Below the pieces are notes generated by a model that made no database searches, was not told where the DNA came from, and saw only the letters and a list, made by a program, of their open reading frames with translations. Below, piece after piece: positions 6,769 through 13,186 of a stretch of DNA of 13,319 nucleotides. Where the stretch lies: contig JAZFSG010000097.1 of the NCBI GenBank assembly GCA_036446035.1, positions 1 through 13,319 on the forward strand, in the 5' to 3' direction. The position numbers were made by a program, and so were the translations under genes. The DNA is from CAXMQS01 sp036446035 (GTDB lineage: Bacteria > Actinomycetota > Acidimicrobiia > Spongiisociales > JAOTWH01). How positions within the stretch are numbered: the first letter of the stretch is position 1; each line of letters begins with the position of its first letter.

Positions 6769-7569
6769 ATGACGCAGTACGCCGACGCGGTCGGCACCCG
6801 CATTGCCTACGACACCGTTGGTGACGGGTCCGACCTCATATTCCTCCATGCCGGTATCGCCGACCGCACGATGTGGGAACCGCAACTTGAGACGTTCTCC
6901 GATCGCTACCGCTGCACTGTGTTGGACTGGCGGGGAGTTGGCGAGTCGGCCATCGGGAGCGAGCCCTTCAACCGCCGCGACGACTTGGCGGCGGTGATGG
7001 ACGCAGTGGGAGCGGACACTGCAACCGTGGTCGGCTGCTCCATTGGCGCTGGCTTCGCCTTGGACTTCGCCATCGAACGACCGCAGCGGCTCGACAGGCT
7101 GGTTCTCGTTGGAGTCGTACCTAACGGTTTTGAGGGTGAGGACGACGACCCACTGTTCGGCGAGTTAGAACCGCAGATCGACGCTGCTATTGAGGCCGGC
7201 GAGTACCACCAGGCGGGCAAGATAGAGGCTCGTCTTTGGGTCGACGGACCGCGTCGGGATGAAGGTGCCGGCCCCGGTTGGCTCGCGGAGAAGGTCATCG
7301 AGTGGTCTATCCCAATCAACACGCTGACCGACTGGGGTGACTCCCAACAACTCGACCCGCCGGCGATGCAGCGGTTGGGAGAGGTGACCGCTCCAACTCT
7401 CGTTGTGGTCGGGTCAGAAGATTCCATACTCGTTCTAGCCGGGTGCAGGGCAACGGCAGAGGGCATACCCGAGGCCACACTCTCGCTGCTCGGAGGCACT
7501 GCTCACCTTCCCAACCTCGAAGTGCCGATCGAATTCAACGCTGCCCTCGCGGAGTTCCTCTCGTCGTGA
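6769..7569 (+). CDS. Alpha/beta hydrolase
   Basis: Cytoplasmic alpha/beta-hydrolase fold enzyme of 266 aa; the substrate is unknown. Fold landmarks are LIFLHAGIADRTMWEPQ (23-39; oxyanion-hole region, with HAG in place of the usual HGx), CTVLDWRGVGES (49-60), nucleophile elbow GCSIG (89-93, S91), acid GSEDS (215-219, D218) and catalytic His in GTAHLPNLE (243-251, H246). The cap domain lies about 120-200 and is rich in acidic residues (EGEDDDPLF). The composition resembles 3-oxoadipate enol-lactonase-like hydrolases, but that level of assignment is not supported. The ATG at 6769 lacks an SD and follows TANNNT by 6 bases. The stop overlaps the next gene by GTGA (7566-7569), so the two are probably co-expressed. 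Confidence 0.88.
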   Translation: MTQYADAVGTRIAYDTVGDGSDLIFLHAGIADRTMWEPQLETFSDRYRCTVLDWRGVGESAIGSEPFNRRDDLAAVMDAVGADTATVVGCSIGAGFALDFAIERPQRLDRLVLVGVVPNGFEGEDDDPLFGELEPQIDAAIEAGEYHQAGKIEARLWVDGPRRDEGAGPGWLAEKVIEWSIPINTLTDWGDSQQLDPPAMQRLGEVTAPTLVVVGSEDSILVLAGCRATAEGIPEATLSLLGGTAHLPNLEVPIEFNAALAEFLSS

Positions 7570-7943
7570 CGCTATTCCGGGCGAGGAAGTGGCTGCTGTG
7601 TCTCGACGTGTTCTCGATCATGGTGTTCGTAATCGTCGGGCGTGCCAATCACGGATCCAGCGAGTCCGTCGGCGGAATCTTCCACACCGCCGGCCCCTTC
7701 TTGTTGGCGGTGGTTTTCGGATGGGCGGTGGTCCGAGCGTGGCTCGATCCGGCATCGCTCCGGGTCGGGATCCAGATGGTTGGCGTCACCGTTGTCGTCG
7801 GGTTGGGGCTGCGGCGTTCAGCATTCGGAGACAGCACTGAAATCTCCTTCAGCCTGGTGACCGCAGCGTTTCTCACGCTGTTCATGGTCGGATGGCGCCT
7901 CCTTGTTCGACTGGCCTATCGCCGTCGTCTGGTCGCCAACTAG
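7566..7943 (+). CDS. DUF3054 family membrane protein
   Basis: Small integral membrane protein of 125 aa, matching the DUF3054 family of actinobacteria; its function is unknown. Four hydrophobic segments are visible at about 10-25, 42-60, 68-83 and 95-113. Family-like features are LDVFSIMVFVIVGRANHG (13-30), FHTAGPFLLAVVFGWAVV (39-56), GLGLRRSAFGD (79-89) and FLTLFMVGWRLLVRLAYRRR (102-121) with a positively charged C-terminal end, predicted to be cytoplasmic. The GTG at 7566 overlaps the hydrolase stop by 4 bases (GTGA) and places the N-terminus directly at TLFRARKWL. The frame is open further upstream inside the hydrolase gene but is not protein-like there. The pairing with the hydrolase suggests translational coupling but not necessarily a shared function. 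Confidence 0.85.
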   Translation: MTLFRARKWLLCLDVFSIMVFVIVGRANHGSSESVGGIFHTAGPFLLAVVFGWAVVRAWLDPASLRVGIQMVGVTVVVGLGLRRSAFGDSTEISFSLVTAAFLTLFMVGWRLLVRLAYRRRLVAN

Positions 7944-7952
7944 GAGATCCCT

Positions 7953-8045
7953 ACGCAAGAGACCCCCTTGGAAGCTCCGGGAGGGAGGGTGGGTCTCTCT
8001 CATACCGACCGGGCTGCTGAGGAGGGGAGGAGGAGGGAGGGCCTC
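7953..8045 (+). repeat. REP-like palindromic repeat, copy 1
   Basis: 93-base unit. An 8-bp stem AGAGACCC (7958-7965) pairs with GGGTCTCT (7991-7998). Then come CATACCGACCGGGCTGCT and a 23-base all-purine G-rich tract (8019-8041). Its last 55 bases (7991-8045) match copy 2 (8129-8185) closely, with a 2-base indel and a few substitutions. It lies just after the DUF3054 stop, typical for REP-type elements, which sit between genes. Confidence 0.7.
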
Positions 8046-8065
8046 TCCGGCTCCGGGAAGCGTCC

Positions 8066-8083
8066 AACGTAAGAGACCCCCTC
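8066..8083 (+). repeat. Isolated left arm of the REP-like element
   Basis: AACGTAAGAGACCCCCT is identical to the start of copy 2, which begins 35 bases later at 8101. The matching right arm is absent here, so this is either a partial third copy or a remnant of a tandem duplication. Confidence 0.6.
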
Positions 8084-8100
8084 GTGACTCTTTGAACCCC

Positions 8101-8186
8101 AACGTAAGAGACCCCCTTTGGAGGAAGGGGGTCTCTCTTACACCGACCGGGCTGCTGAGGAGAGGAGAGGAGGAGGGAGGGCCTCC
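8101..8186 (+). repeat. REP-like palindromic repeat, copy 2 with a long hairpin
   Basis: GTAAGAGACCCCCTT (8104-8118) pairs with AAGGGGGTCTCTCTTAC (8125-8141): 15 base pairs with a 2-base bulge and a 6-base loop (8119-8124). Then ACCGACCGGGCTGCT and a 25-base purine tract (8157-8181) follow, as in copy 1. The hairpin could also terminate transcription from the DUF3054 side in either direction, but no T-run follows it, so I call it a repeat. The remaining part of this 324-base gene-free region (8187-8276) shows only the promoter of the next gene. Confidence 0.75.
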
Positions 8187-8276
8187 GGACTTTGCCTAGT
8201 CGGCCTGACCTTTTCAGATATCGGCCGCAGCACTCTCCTTCAACAGAACCATTCAACGTAGCGCAGATTGACTAGT

Positions 8277-8282
8277 TATCGT
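8277..8282 (+). promoter_or_regulatory. Candidate -10 element of a leaderless ABC ATPase transcript
   Basis: TATCGT (TANNNT) ends 6 bases before the ATG at 8289. No SD lies before that ATG. This supports ATG 8289 over the in-frame TTG at 8268, which has no SD and would add seven residues not typical of the family. Confidence 0.5.
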
Positions 8283-8288
8283 CGGCGC

Positions 8289-9263
8289 ATGGCACTGTTC
8301 GAGGTCAAGGACCTCACCGTCGATGTGCGAGTAGGCGAAGAGTGGATGCCAGCGCTGCACGGTGCCAGCTTCAGCGTCAATGCCGGAGAGGTGCTCGCCC
8401 TGGTGGGCGAGTCGGGCTCCGGCAAGTCCCTCATGGCAGTCGGGTCGGTCGATCTCCTGAGAAGTGGCGCCAAAGTCACTGGCGGCGAAACGCTCTTCGA
8501 TGGCAAGGACCTGCACAACATCTCCGAAGACGCCTGGCGAGAGCTCGTCGGCCTCGGGATCGGGGTGCTCTTCCAGGATCCCATTGGATCGTGGGACCCA
8601 ACCATGGCTATCGGCGCCCAGTCGGGCGAAGCCCTCGGGGAGCATCTAGGGCTCACCCGCGAGGAGATCGAGCACCGCGTCTTCGAGGCGCTTGGTGAGG
8701 TGCAGCTCCCGCAGCGCCGCCGGTTCATGCGAGCGTTCTCCTATGAGGTGAGCAGGGGCGAAGCGCAACGCGCCATCCTGGCGTCGGCCCTGTTGTCAGA
8801 GCCGAGATTGCTCATCGCAGACGAACCTCTGAGCGGCCTCGACGCCACGGTGGCAGCCGCGGTGCTCTCGATCATCGAGGACCTCCGGCGCAAGCGGGGG
8901 ATGGCGATGATCATCGTCACCCACGACCTCGGCATCGTCGCCGGCGTTGCCAACCGAGTGGCCGTCGTGTACGGCGGCCGCATAATCGAAGAGGGCAGTG
9001 TCGACGAGATCTTCCATTCCCCGAAGCACCCGTACACCGAGGGGCTGCTCGGCTCACTTCCAGCGATGGGCCGTCGGCTCGAGCCCATCGAAGGAGACGC
9101 CGACGACATCAGCTTCGTCCCCGATTGGTGCGCCTTCGCCGCCAGGTGCAAGTACGCCATCAGCAACTGTTGTGACTCGGTGCCGGACCTGAAGCGGCAG
9201 GGGACGGGAGCGGTCCGCTGCATCCGTTCTCACGAACTCGAGCTGCGAGGCGTCAACTCCTGA
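8289..9263 (+). CDS. ABC transporter ATP-binding protein, oligopeptide (OppD/DppD) type
   Basis: ATPase subunit of a peptide/nickel-type importer (324 aa). Motifs in order: Walker A GESGSGKS (40-47), Q-loop FQDP (95-98), signature region SYEVSRGEAQRA (151-162), Walker B LLIADEP (174-180) with D-loop SGLD (182-185), H-loop THD (211-213). The C-terminal oligopeptide-transporter extension has SPKHPYTEGLLGSLP (244-258) and the Cys cluster CAFAARCKYAISNC (281-294), which corresponds to the conserved GCxFxxRCxxA region of OppD/DppD. The signature is altered: VSRG instead of LSGG, so ATPase activity may be changed, although the other catalytic residues are intact. No permease, binding-protein or OppF gene accompanies it within the window, which is unusual since these normally occur in operons. 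It is followed 42 bases later by dcd. Confidence 0.9.
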   Translation: MALFEVKDLTVDVRVGEEWMPALHGASFSVNAGEVLALVGESGSGKSLMAVGSVDLLRSGAKVTGGETLFDGKDLHNISEDAWRELVGLGIGVLFQDPIGSWDPTMAIGAQSGEALGEHLGLTREEIEHRVFEALGEVQLPQRRRFMRAFSYEVSRGEAQRAILASALLSEPRLLIADEPLSGLDATVAAAVLSIIEDLRRKRGMAMIIVTHDLGIVAGVANRVAVVYGGRIIEEGSVDEIFHSPKHPYTEGLLGSLPAMGRRLEPIEGDADDISFVPDWCAFAARCKYAISNCCDSVPDLKRQGTGAVRCIRSHELELRGVNS

Positions 9264-9292
9264 CCGTTTCGTTCGGGCGGGAGGAGAGGTTC

Positions 9293-9298
9293 TACCAT
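9293..9298 (+). promoter_or_regulatory. Candidate -10 element upstream of dcd
   Basis: TACCAT (TANNNT) ends 7 bases before the GTG at 9306, again allowing a nearly leaderless mRNA. A strong purine stretch GGGAGGAGAGG (9279-9289) lies 16 bases before the GTG, too far for a normal SD. Confidence 0.4.
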
Positions 9299-9305
9299 TC
9301 CGTCC

Positions 9306-9872
9306 GTGATCTTCTCCGACCGCACCATCCACGAGGCCATCGAGGCAGGACGCATCTCCATCGACCCCTTCGATCCGGCGTTCGTCCAGCCGTCGAGCAT
9401 CGACCTTCGCGTCGATCGCTACTTCAGGGTCTTTGAGAACCATCGATATCCCTACATCGACCCCAAGGAGCCACAGACTGAGCTGACGACGGAGGTGGAA
9501 GCCGAGGACAAGCAACCCTTCATACTCCATCCGGGAGAGTTCGTCCTGGGTTCGACTCTTGAGGTGGTGCGTCTCGACAACGACATCGTTGCTCGACTGG
9601 AAGGCAAATCGTCCCTTGGTCGACTCGGTCTGCTCATCCATTCGACGGCCGGCTTCGTCGACCCTGGCTTCGAAGGGCATCTCACGCTCGAGCTCTCCAA
9701 CGTGGCCAACCTGCCGATCGCCATCTATCCCGGCATGAGGATCGGCCAGATCAGCTTCTACCAGCTGTCGACGCCAGCCGACGCGCCATACGGCTCGTCG
9801 GAGGCGGGCTCGAAGTACCAGGGTCAGCGCGGCCCGACACCGAGCAGGATCCACGAGGACTTCAGCGCCTAA
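9306..9872 (+). CDS. dcd: dCTP deaminase, probable bifunctional dCTP deaminase/dUTPase
   Basis: Converts dCTP to dUTP and, in the mycobacterial/archaeal subgroup, on to dUMP, supplying the precursor of dTMP while keeping dUTP low. Length 188 aa, a trimeric enzyme in the family. Motifs are QPSSIDLRV (28-36), ARLEGKSSLGRLGLLIHSTAG (start 96), FVDPGFEGHLTLELSN (117-132, with the catalytic Glu E129), PGMRIGQISFYQL (142-154) and the C-terminal lid GSKYQGQRGPTPSR (168-181). HSTAGFVDPGFEG and the PYGSS...AGSKYQGQRGPTPSR end resemble the Mycobacterium tuberculosis bifunctional enzyme rather than the E. coli deaminase (from memory of those sequences). The GTG start at 9306 gives MIFSDRTI, the standard N-terminus. 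It stands alone with its own promoter-like box. Confidence 0.96.
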   Translation: MIFSDRTIHEAIEAGRISIDPFDPAFVQPSSIDLRVDRYFRVFENHRYPYIDPKEPQTELTTEVEAEDKQPFILHPGEFVLGSTLEVVRLDNDIVARLEGKSSLGRLGLLIHSTAGFVDPGFEGHLTLELSNVANLPIAIYPGMRIGQISFYQLSTPADAPYGSSEAGSKYQGQRGPTPSRIHEDFSA

Positions 9873-9958
9873 GGTCGGGCAACGACGACCATCCAGTCTC
9901 GGGAACTGCCCGCCACCGATGTCGATAGCCTTCAAGGCACAACTCCAGGAGAAGATCA

Positions 9959-10930
9959 GTGGGACTGTTCAAGGGCCTTATCAAGACCGGACTCGTTGTT
10001 GGCGGAATCGCCGGAGCCGTATACGTGGCTGAGCGTTTGATGATCCAGCAACTCGGCGACAACCCCGACCCGGAACCAGGTTGGCGACCGCAGACCCCAG
10101 ACGGGGAGCTGAGCACCATCACGACGGACGACGGAACCAGCCTGCGCGTCATCAGCGAAGGCGAGGGTTCGCCCATCGTCCTCGTACATGGCCTGTTGGT
10201 GAGCCTCGATGTCTTTGCTCTCGTCTGGGACGACCTTGTGAAGGCGGGACATCGGGTGATCGGTGTCGACCTTCGCGGGCATGGCGGGTCGACCGTTGGC
10301 GACGACGGTCATGGCCTCGATCTCTCTGGTGATGACCTGGCGACCCTCGTACGTGAACTCGACCTCCACGACGCGGTAATCGTTGGCCACTCGATGGGCG
10401 GGATGGCGGCGTTGAGCTTTGCGGTGCGCCATCCCGACCTGGCGGCGGAGCGGGTGTCGGGTCTGGTCATCGCCAACAGCGCCGCCGGCGGTCTCTTCGA
10501 CGCTCCGCAGAACCAGGCGCAACTCGCCCTCGTCAAGGCAGGTTTCGCCGGTGCCCTCATCAATCACGAAGCACACGGAAAGGTGCTGTCGCGGCTCTAC
10601 TTCGGGCCCAAGCCCGCCCTTTCGCAAGTGGCGGCCCTCAACGAGATGCACGCCTCCCAGCCGCCGGAGACGATCGTCGACGCATCGGCCGCGCTGGAGC
10701 GTTACGAACTGCATGATCGACTTGACGAGATCAAGGTTCCGACTCTCGTCATCTCCAGTGAGAAGGACGGCATCCTTCCGTCATCGTTCTCGGAGCGGAT
10801 CGCCGCCGGCGTTCCTGGCTCCCGGCTGGAGGTCCTCGAGGGTGTAGGGCATATGTCGCTGTTCGAGGCCCCCGAAGCCTTCGTCGACCTGGTCACTGGC
10901 TTCGTGGCCGAGGTGGCCACCTCGGTCTAG
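9959..10930 (+). CDS. Membrane-anchored alpha/beta hydrolase
   Basis: 323-aa alpha/beta-hydrolase with an N-terminal hydrophobic anchor. Residues 6-24 (GLIKTGLVVGGIAGAVYVA) form a glycine-rich transmembrane segment, followed by a Pro/Asp-rich linker (32-50). The fold proper starts near 53: SPIVLVHGLLVSLDVF (71-86, oxyanion-hole HGLL), VDLRGHGGS (103-111), nucleophile elbow GHSMGG (143-148, S145), acid SSEKDG (266-271, D270) and catalytic His in GVGHMSLFEAP (295-305, H298). These are the hallmarks of esterases/lipases, and a lipid-soluble or membrane-located ester substrate is plausible but not shown. The GTG at 9959 follows CCAGGAG (9946-9951 region) at a normal SD distance. The stop lies in a CTAG shared with the converging deaminase-family gene. 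Orientation of the catalytic domain across the membrane cannot be decided here. Confidence 0.88.
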   Translation: MGLFKGLIKTGLVVGGIAGAVYVAERLMIQQLGDNPDPEPGWRPQTPDGELSTITTDDGTSLRVISEGEGSPIVLVHGLLVSLDVFALVWDDLVKAGHRVIGVDLRGHGGSTVGDDGHGLDLSGDDLATLVRELDLHDAVIVGHSMGGMAALSFAVRHPDLAAERVSGLVIANSAAGGLFDAPQNQAQLALVKAGFAGALINHEAHGKVLSRLYFGPKPALSQVAALNEMHASQPPETIVDASAALERYELHDRLDEIKVPTLVISSEKDGILPSSFSERIAAGVPGSRLEVLEGVGHMSLFEAPEAFVDLVTGFVAEVATSV

Positions 10931-11931
10931 ACGTCCAGGGCCTCGAGCTCGGCGGACATCGATGTCTTCAGCTCGTCGGACGCAAATGAATGGCGCACCG
11001 CTGTTGACTGCAAGTCCACCAGGGCCGCTTCGTCGAGGCCGTGGATCTCGTGCGCCAAGCGGAGCTCGGAATTGAGATCTGTCCCGAAGTAGGCCGGGTC
11101 GTCTGTGTTGAGGCATACCGGCACGCCCCTGCTGAGCAGCTCAGGAAGTGGATGGGCCGCGATATCGGCAACGAGGTTGAGGGCGACATTCGACGACATG
11201 GAAACCTCGAGCGGGATCGATTCGTTGATGAGATGATCGATCAGCTTGGGGTCCTCGAGAGATCGGATGCCGTGGCCGATGCGGTCGGCCCGCAGCGTCT
11301 TGACCGCGCCCCAGACGCTGGCCGGACCCTCGGTCTCACCCGCATGGGGAACCGAACCCAACCCGGCGGCCTTGGCGCGGTGAAACGAGTCGACGAACCT
11401 TTCTGGCGGGAAACCCGGCTCGGGGCCACCAAGGCCAAGCGCCACCACGCCGTGCGGTCCGTGTGACCCTGTGACGAGATCGGCCGTGAAGCCGAGGTCG
11501 GATGGCTCGAGTTCACGCGGTATGTCACACACCCAACCAAGCCCAACCCCGTGTTCAACCTGGGCCCGCCTCCTGCCCTCGTTGAGGCCTTCCACGTAGT
11601 CGGCCATCGGAATTCCACGCCGGTGGTGGTTGTACGGCGTCGTGGTGACCTCCGCGTAGCGAACGTTCTGTTCGGAGAGCTCGGCGGCGAGGGCGACCGT
11701 CATGTCGACGAAGTTCTCCCCGGTCCTGATTACATCGAGTCCAGTTAGGAACAGTCTCAGGAAATCGTCGAAGCTCTCGAACTCGTACCGCGCCTGCAGG
11801 TCCTCGGGAGTCTCTACATCCAGGTCAACGCCGTTGGCTTCGGCGAGCCGAAACATGGTCTGGGGGCGCAGCGAGCCCTCGAGGTGAAGGTGCAGCTCAA
11901 CCTTGGGCAGCGCCGCGAGGAATCCTTCCAT
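10927..11931 (-). CDS. add: Adenosine deaminase-family protein (adenosine/adenine/aminodeoxyfutalosine deaminase)
   Basis: Zinc-dependent amidohydrolase that hydrolytically deaminates adenine-type nucleosides. The start used is ATG 11931, giving MEGFLAALPKVELHLHLEGS. The frame is open upstream to 12024, but that would read through the preceding gene. Length 334 aa, normal. Metal and catalytic residues are all present: HLHLEGS (H14, H16), PHAGE (H196, E199), RIGHG (H220) and LNTDDP (D277, D278). The substrate loop reads LEVSMSSNVALNL, where adenosine deaminases typically show CPxSN. With AYFGTDLNSEL after the DD pair it looks like the bacterial subgroup that includes aminodeoxyfutalosine deaminases of menaquinone synthesis, but the substrate cannot be fixed from sequence alone. 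It starts 2 bases after the LLM oxidoreductase stop, so the two form an operon. The stop shares a CTAG with the opposing hydrolase gene. Confidence 0.9.
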   Translation of the reverse strand: MEGFLAALPKVELHLHLEGSLRPQTMFRLAEANGVDLDVETPEDLQARYEFESFDDFLRLFLTGLDVIRTGENFVDMTVALAAELSEQNVRYAEVTTTPYNHHRRGIPMADYVEGLNEGRRRAQVEHGVGLGWVCDIPRELEPSDLGFTADLVTGSHGPHGVVALGLGGPEPGFPPERFVDSFHRAKAAGLGSVPHAGETEGPASVWGAVKTLRADRIGHGIRSLEDPKLIDHLINESIPLEVSMSSNVALNLVADIAAHPLPELLSRGVPVCLNTDDPAYFGTDLNSELRLAHEIHGLDEAALVDLQSTAVRHSFASDELKTSMSAELEALDV

Positions 11932-11933
11932 CC

Positions 11934-12890
11934 TCAGCTCAGTGCTGGGATTACCTCGGCGTTGAAGAGGTCGAGGGAGTCGCCCCACGCCGAGTCTGCG
12001 AAGTAGGCCTGCACGTGGACGCATCCGAGATCCTTGAGCTCACCGAGTCGGGCAGTGACCTTGTCAGGAGTCCCGATGAAGTACGACTTCCACACCCACT
12101 CGGTGTTTCGGCCGACCCCAGCTGCGAAGCGTTCCACCTTGGCGGTGATCTCGTCGTCGGTGACGCCCATGATGGTGTGGAAGATCGCGGTCCTGCCGAT
12201 GTCGTCGTAGTTGCGTCCGATGGCCTCGCAGTGGCCGGCGAGGACTTCAGACTTGTGCTTGAAGTGCTCGGGGCCGGCACCGAAGTTGGAATAGTCGGCG
12301 TGCTTGGCGACCACCCGCAGAGTCTTCTTTTCGCCGCCGCCGGCAATCCATATCGGCGGATGGGGGTCCTGTAGTGGCTTTGGCTGGCATATGGCTCCTG
12401 CCACTTCGTAGTGCTCGCCCTTGTAGGTCGCGGCGTCCTGGGTCCACATCGCCTTGATGATCTCGACGCCCTCTTCGAGCTGGGCGATCCGAGTCCCACC
12501 CGACGGGAAGGGATACCCGTAGGCCAGGTACTCCTCCTCATACCAGCCGGCGCCGATGGCGAACTCGAGACGCCCGCCGGAGATGGAGTCGATGGAGGCT
12601 GCAACCTTCGCCAGATAGGACGGGGATCGATAGCTGTTACAGGTACACATCTGGCCGAGGCGGGCCGTGGAGGTGGCTGCGGCGAGGGCCGCCATGAGCG
12701 TCCAGGCTTCGTATACCGGCTCCTGGGTAGCGTCGGGAACGGTGTGGAAGTGGTCGTACACCCAGATCGACTCGAAGCTTCCGCCCTCGATCCGCTTGGC
12801 GACATCAAGCATGGTGGACCAGTGGTCGCCCGGGGCTACGCCGACGAGGTCCATGCGCCAGCCCTGCGGGATGAATGCACCGAATCGCAC
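11934..12890 (-). CDS. LLM class F420-dependent oxidoreductase
   Basis: Luciferase-like TIM-barrel oxidoreductase of 318 aa, of the type annotated as F420-dependent in mycobacteria (resembling the Rv1855c group by eye). Landmarks are MRFGAFIPQGWRMDLVG (1-17), FESIWVYDHFHT (39-50), TSTARLGQMCTCNSYRSP (72-89), IDSISGGRLEFAIGAGWYEEEY (99-120), GYPFPSGGTRIAQLEEGVEIIKAMW (start 124), PHPPIWIAGGGEKKTL (175-190) and ADYSNFGAG (197-205). The GTG start at 12890 has AAGGAGG on the minus strand 6 bases upstream (12897-12903), a strong Shine-Dalgarno, unlike the + strand genes with no SD. It is the first gene of the minus-strand pair with the deaminase gene. The real substrate and the role of this pair are unknown. 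Confidence 0.9.
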   Translation of the reverse strand: MRFGAFIPQGWRMDLVGVAPGDHWSTMLDVAKRIEGGSFESIWVYDHFHTVPDATQEPVYEAWTLMAALAAATSTARLGQMCTCNSYRSPSYLAKVAASIDSISGGRLEFAIGAGWYEEEYLAYGYPFPSGGTRIAQLEEGVEIIKAMWTQDAATYKGEHYEVAGAICQPKPLQDPHPPIWIAGGGEKKTLRVVAKHADYSNFGAGPEHFKHKSEVLAGHCEAIGRNYDDIGRTAIFHTIMGVTDDEITAKVERFAAGVGRNTEWVWKSYFIGTPDKVTARLGELKDLGCVHVQAYFADSAWGDSLDLFNAEVIPALS

Positions 12891-12896
12891 CGTGTT

Positions 12897-12903
12897 CCTC
12901 CTT
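12897..12903 (-). promoter_or_regulatory. Shine-Dalgarno of the minus-strand LLM gene
   Basis: Minus-strand AAGGAGG, 6 bases before GTG 12890, sets the start codon. Further upstream on the minus strand (about 12915-12925) lies GGTTTAATCCCG, which holds no clear TANNNT -10. Confidence 0.6.
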
Positions 12904-12977
12904 GTTCGTTGTCGGGATTAAACCGCCCACAAAGCGCCGCGCAAGCCCAGCGTCTTGTGGCAGACTGTCGCCAACAG

Positions 12978-12993
12978 AGAAAGGAGGTGGTCC
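12978..12993 (+). promoter_or_regulatory. Near-perfect extended Shine-Dalgarno with no valid start codon nearby
   Basis: AGAAAGGAGGTGGTCC matches the complement of the 16S rRNA 3' end (AGAAAGGAGGTGATCC) at 15 of 16 positions. No ATG, GTG or TTG follows at a normal spacing. A GTG at 12987 lies inside the element itself and would encode 16 residues ending at TGA 13035-13037, too close to the SD to be translated from it. A CTG at 12996-12998 is in that same frame. Its role is unknown. Confidence 0.4.
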
Positions 12994-13060
12994 TACTGAC
13001 AGGTTTATCAAGGACTCTGGAGGTGGCCGAGCGCTGAGCGACGGCTACTGACCGGGTCGT

Positions 13061-13078
13061 TGCTCTCCCGTAAGGGAA
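13061..13078 (+). repeat. Small GUAA-loop hairpin before the terminal array
   Basis: TCCC and GGGA close on a GTAA tetraloop (13066-13077 region), a GNRA-type loop in RNA. Further weak pairing extends the stem. No T-run follows, so it is not called a terminator. Confidence 0.35.
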
Positions 13079-13091
13079 GGTGGCGACATCA

Positions 13092-13186
13092 ACTCGGACC
13101 ACCGGGACCTGGAGATCCGCAGGCCGTCCACCTGCGGCTGTCGCTCGTCGACAGAAGTATCTCCGGGTCCTTTCGCGTCCGAAGCG
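13092..13186 (+). repeat. Structured tandem repeat, unit A (95 bases)
   Basis: Starts ACTCGGACCACCGGGACC and ends TTTCGCGTCCGAAGCG. Outer stem P1: GGACCTGGAGAT (13105-13116) pairs fully with ATCTCCGGGTCC (13159-13170), one G-T wobble. Directly inside are P2, CCGCAGG/CCTGCGG (13117-13123, 13131-13137; loop CCGTCCA), and P3, CTGTCG/CGACAG (13138-13143, 13149-13154; loop CTCGT). An outermost stem TCGGAC (13094-13099) with GTCCGA (13177-13182) is also possible. No protein coding is apparent. Confidence 0.85.

Noticed and set aside
6576..6803. Minus-strand gene across the gap before the hydrolase
   Set aside because: No SD, no recognisable domain, and it overlaps the hydrolase start; the plus-strand remnant explains the coding-like composition better.
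11932..12024. Upstream extension of the deaminase-family gene
   Set aside because: It overlaps the preceding gene's 3' end and gives an Arg/Pro-rich segment not found in the family.
12978..12993. 16S rRNA fragment on the minus strand
   Set aside because: The similarity stops after 16 bases and does not continue into the rRNA sequence, so it is an SD-like element only.
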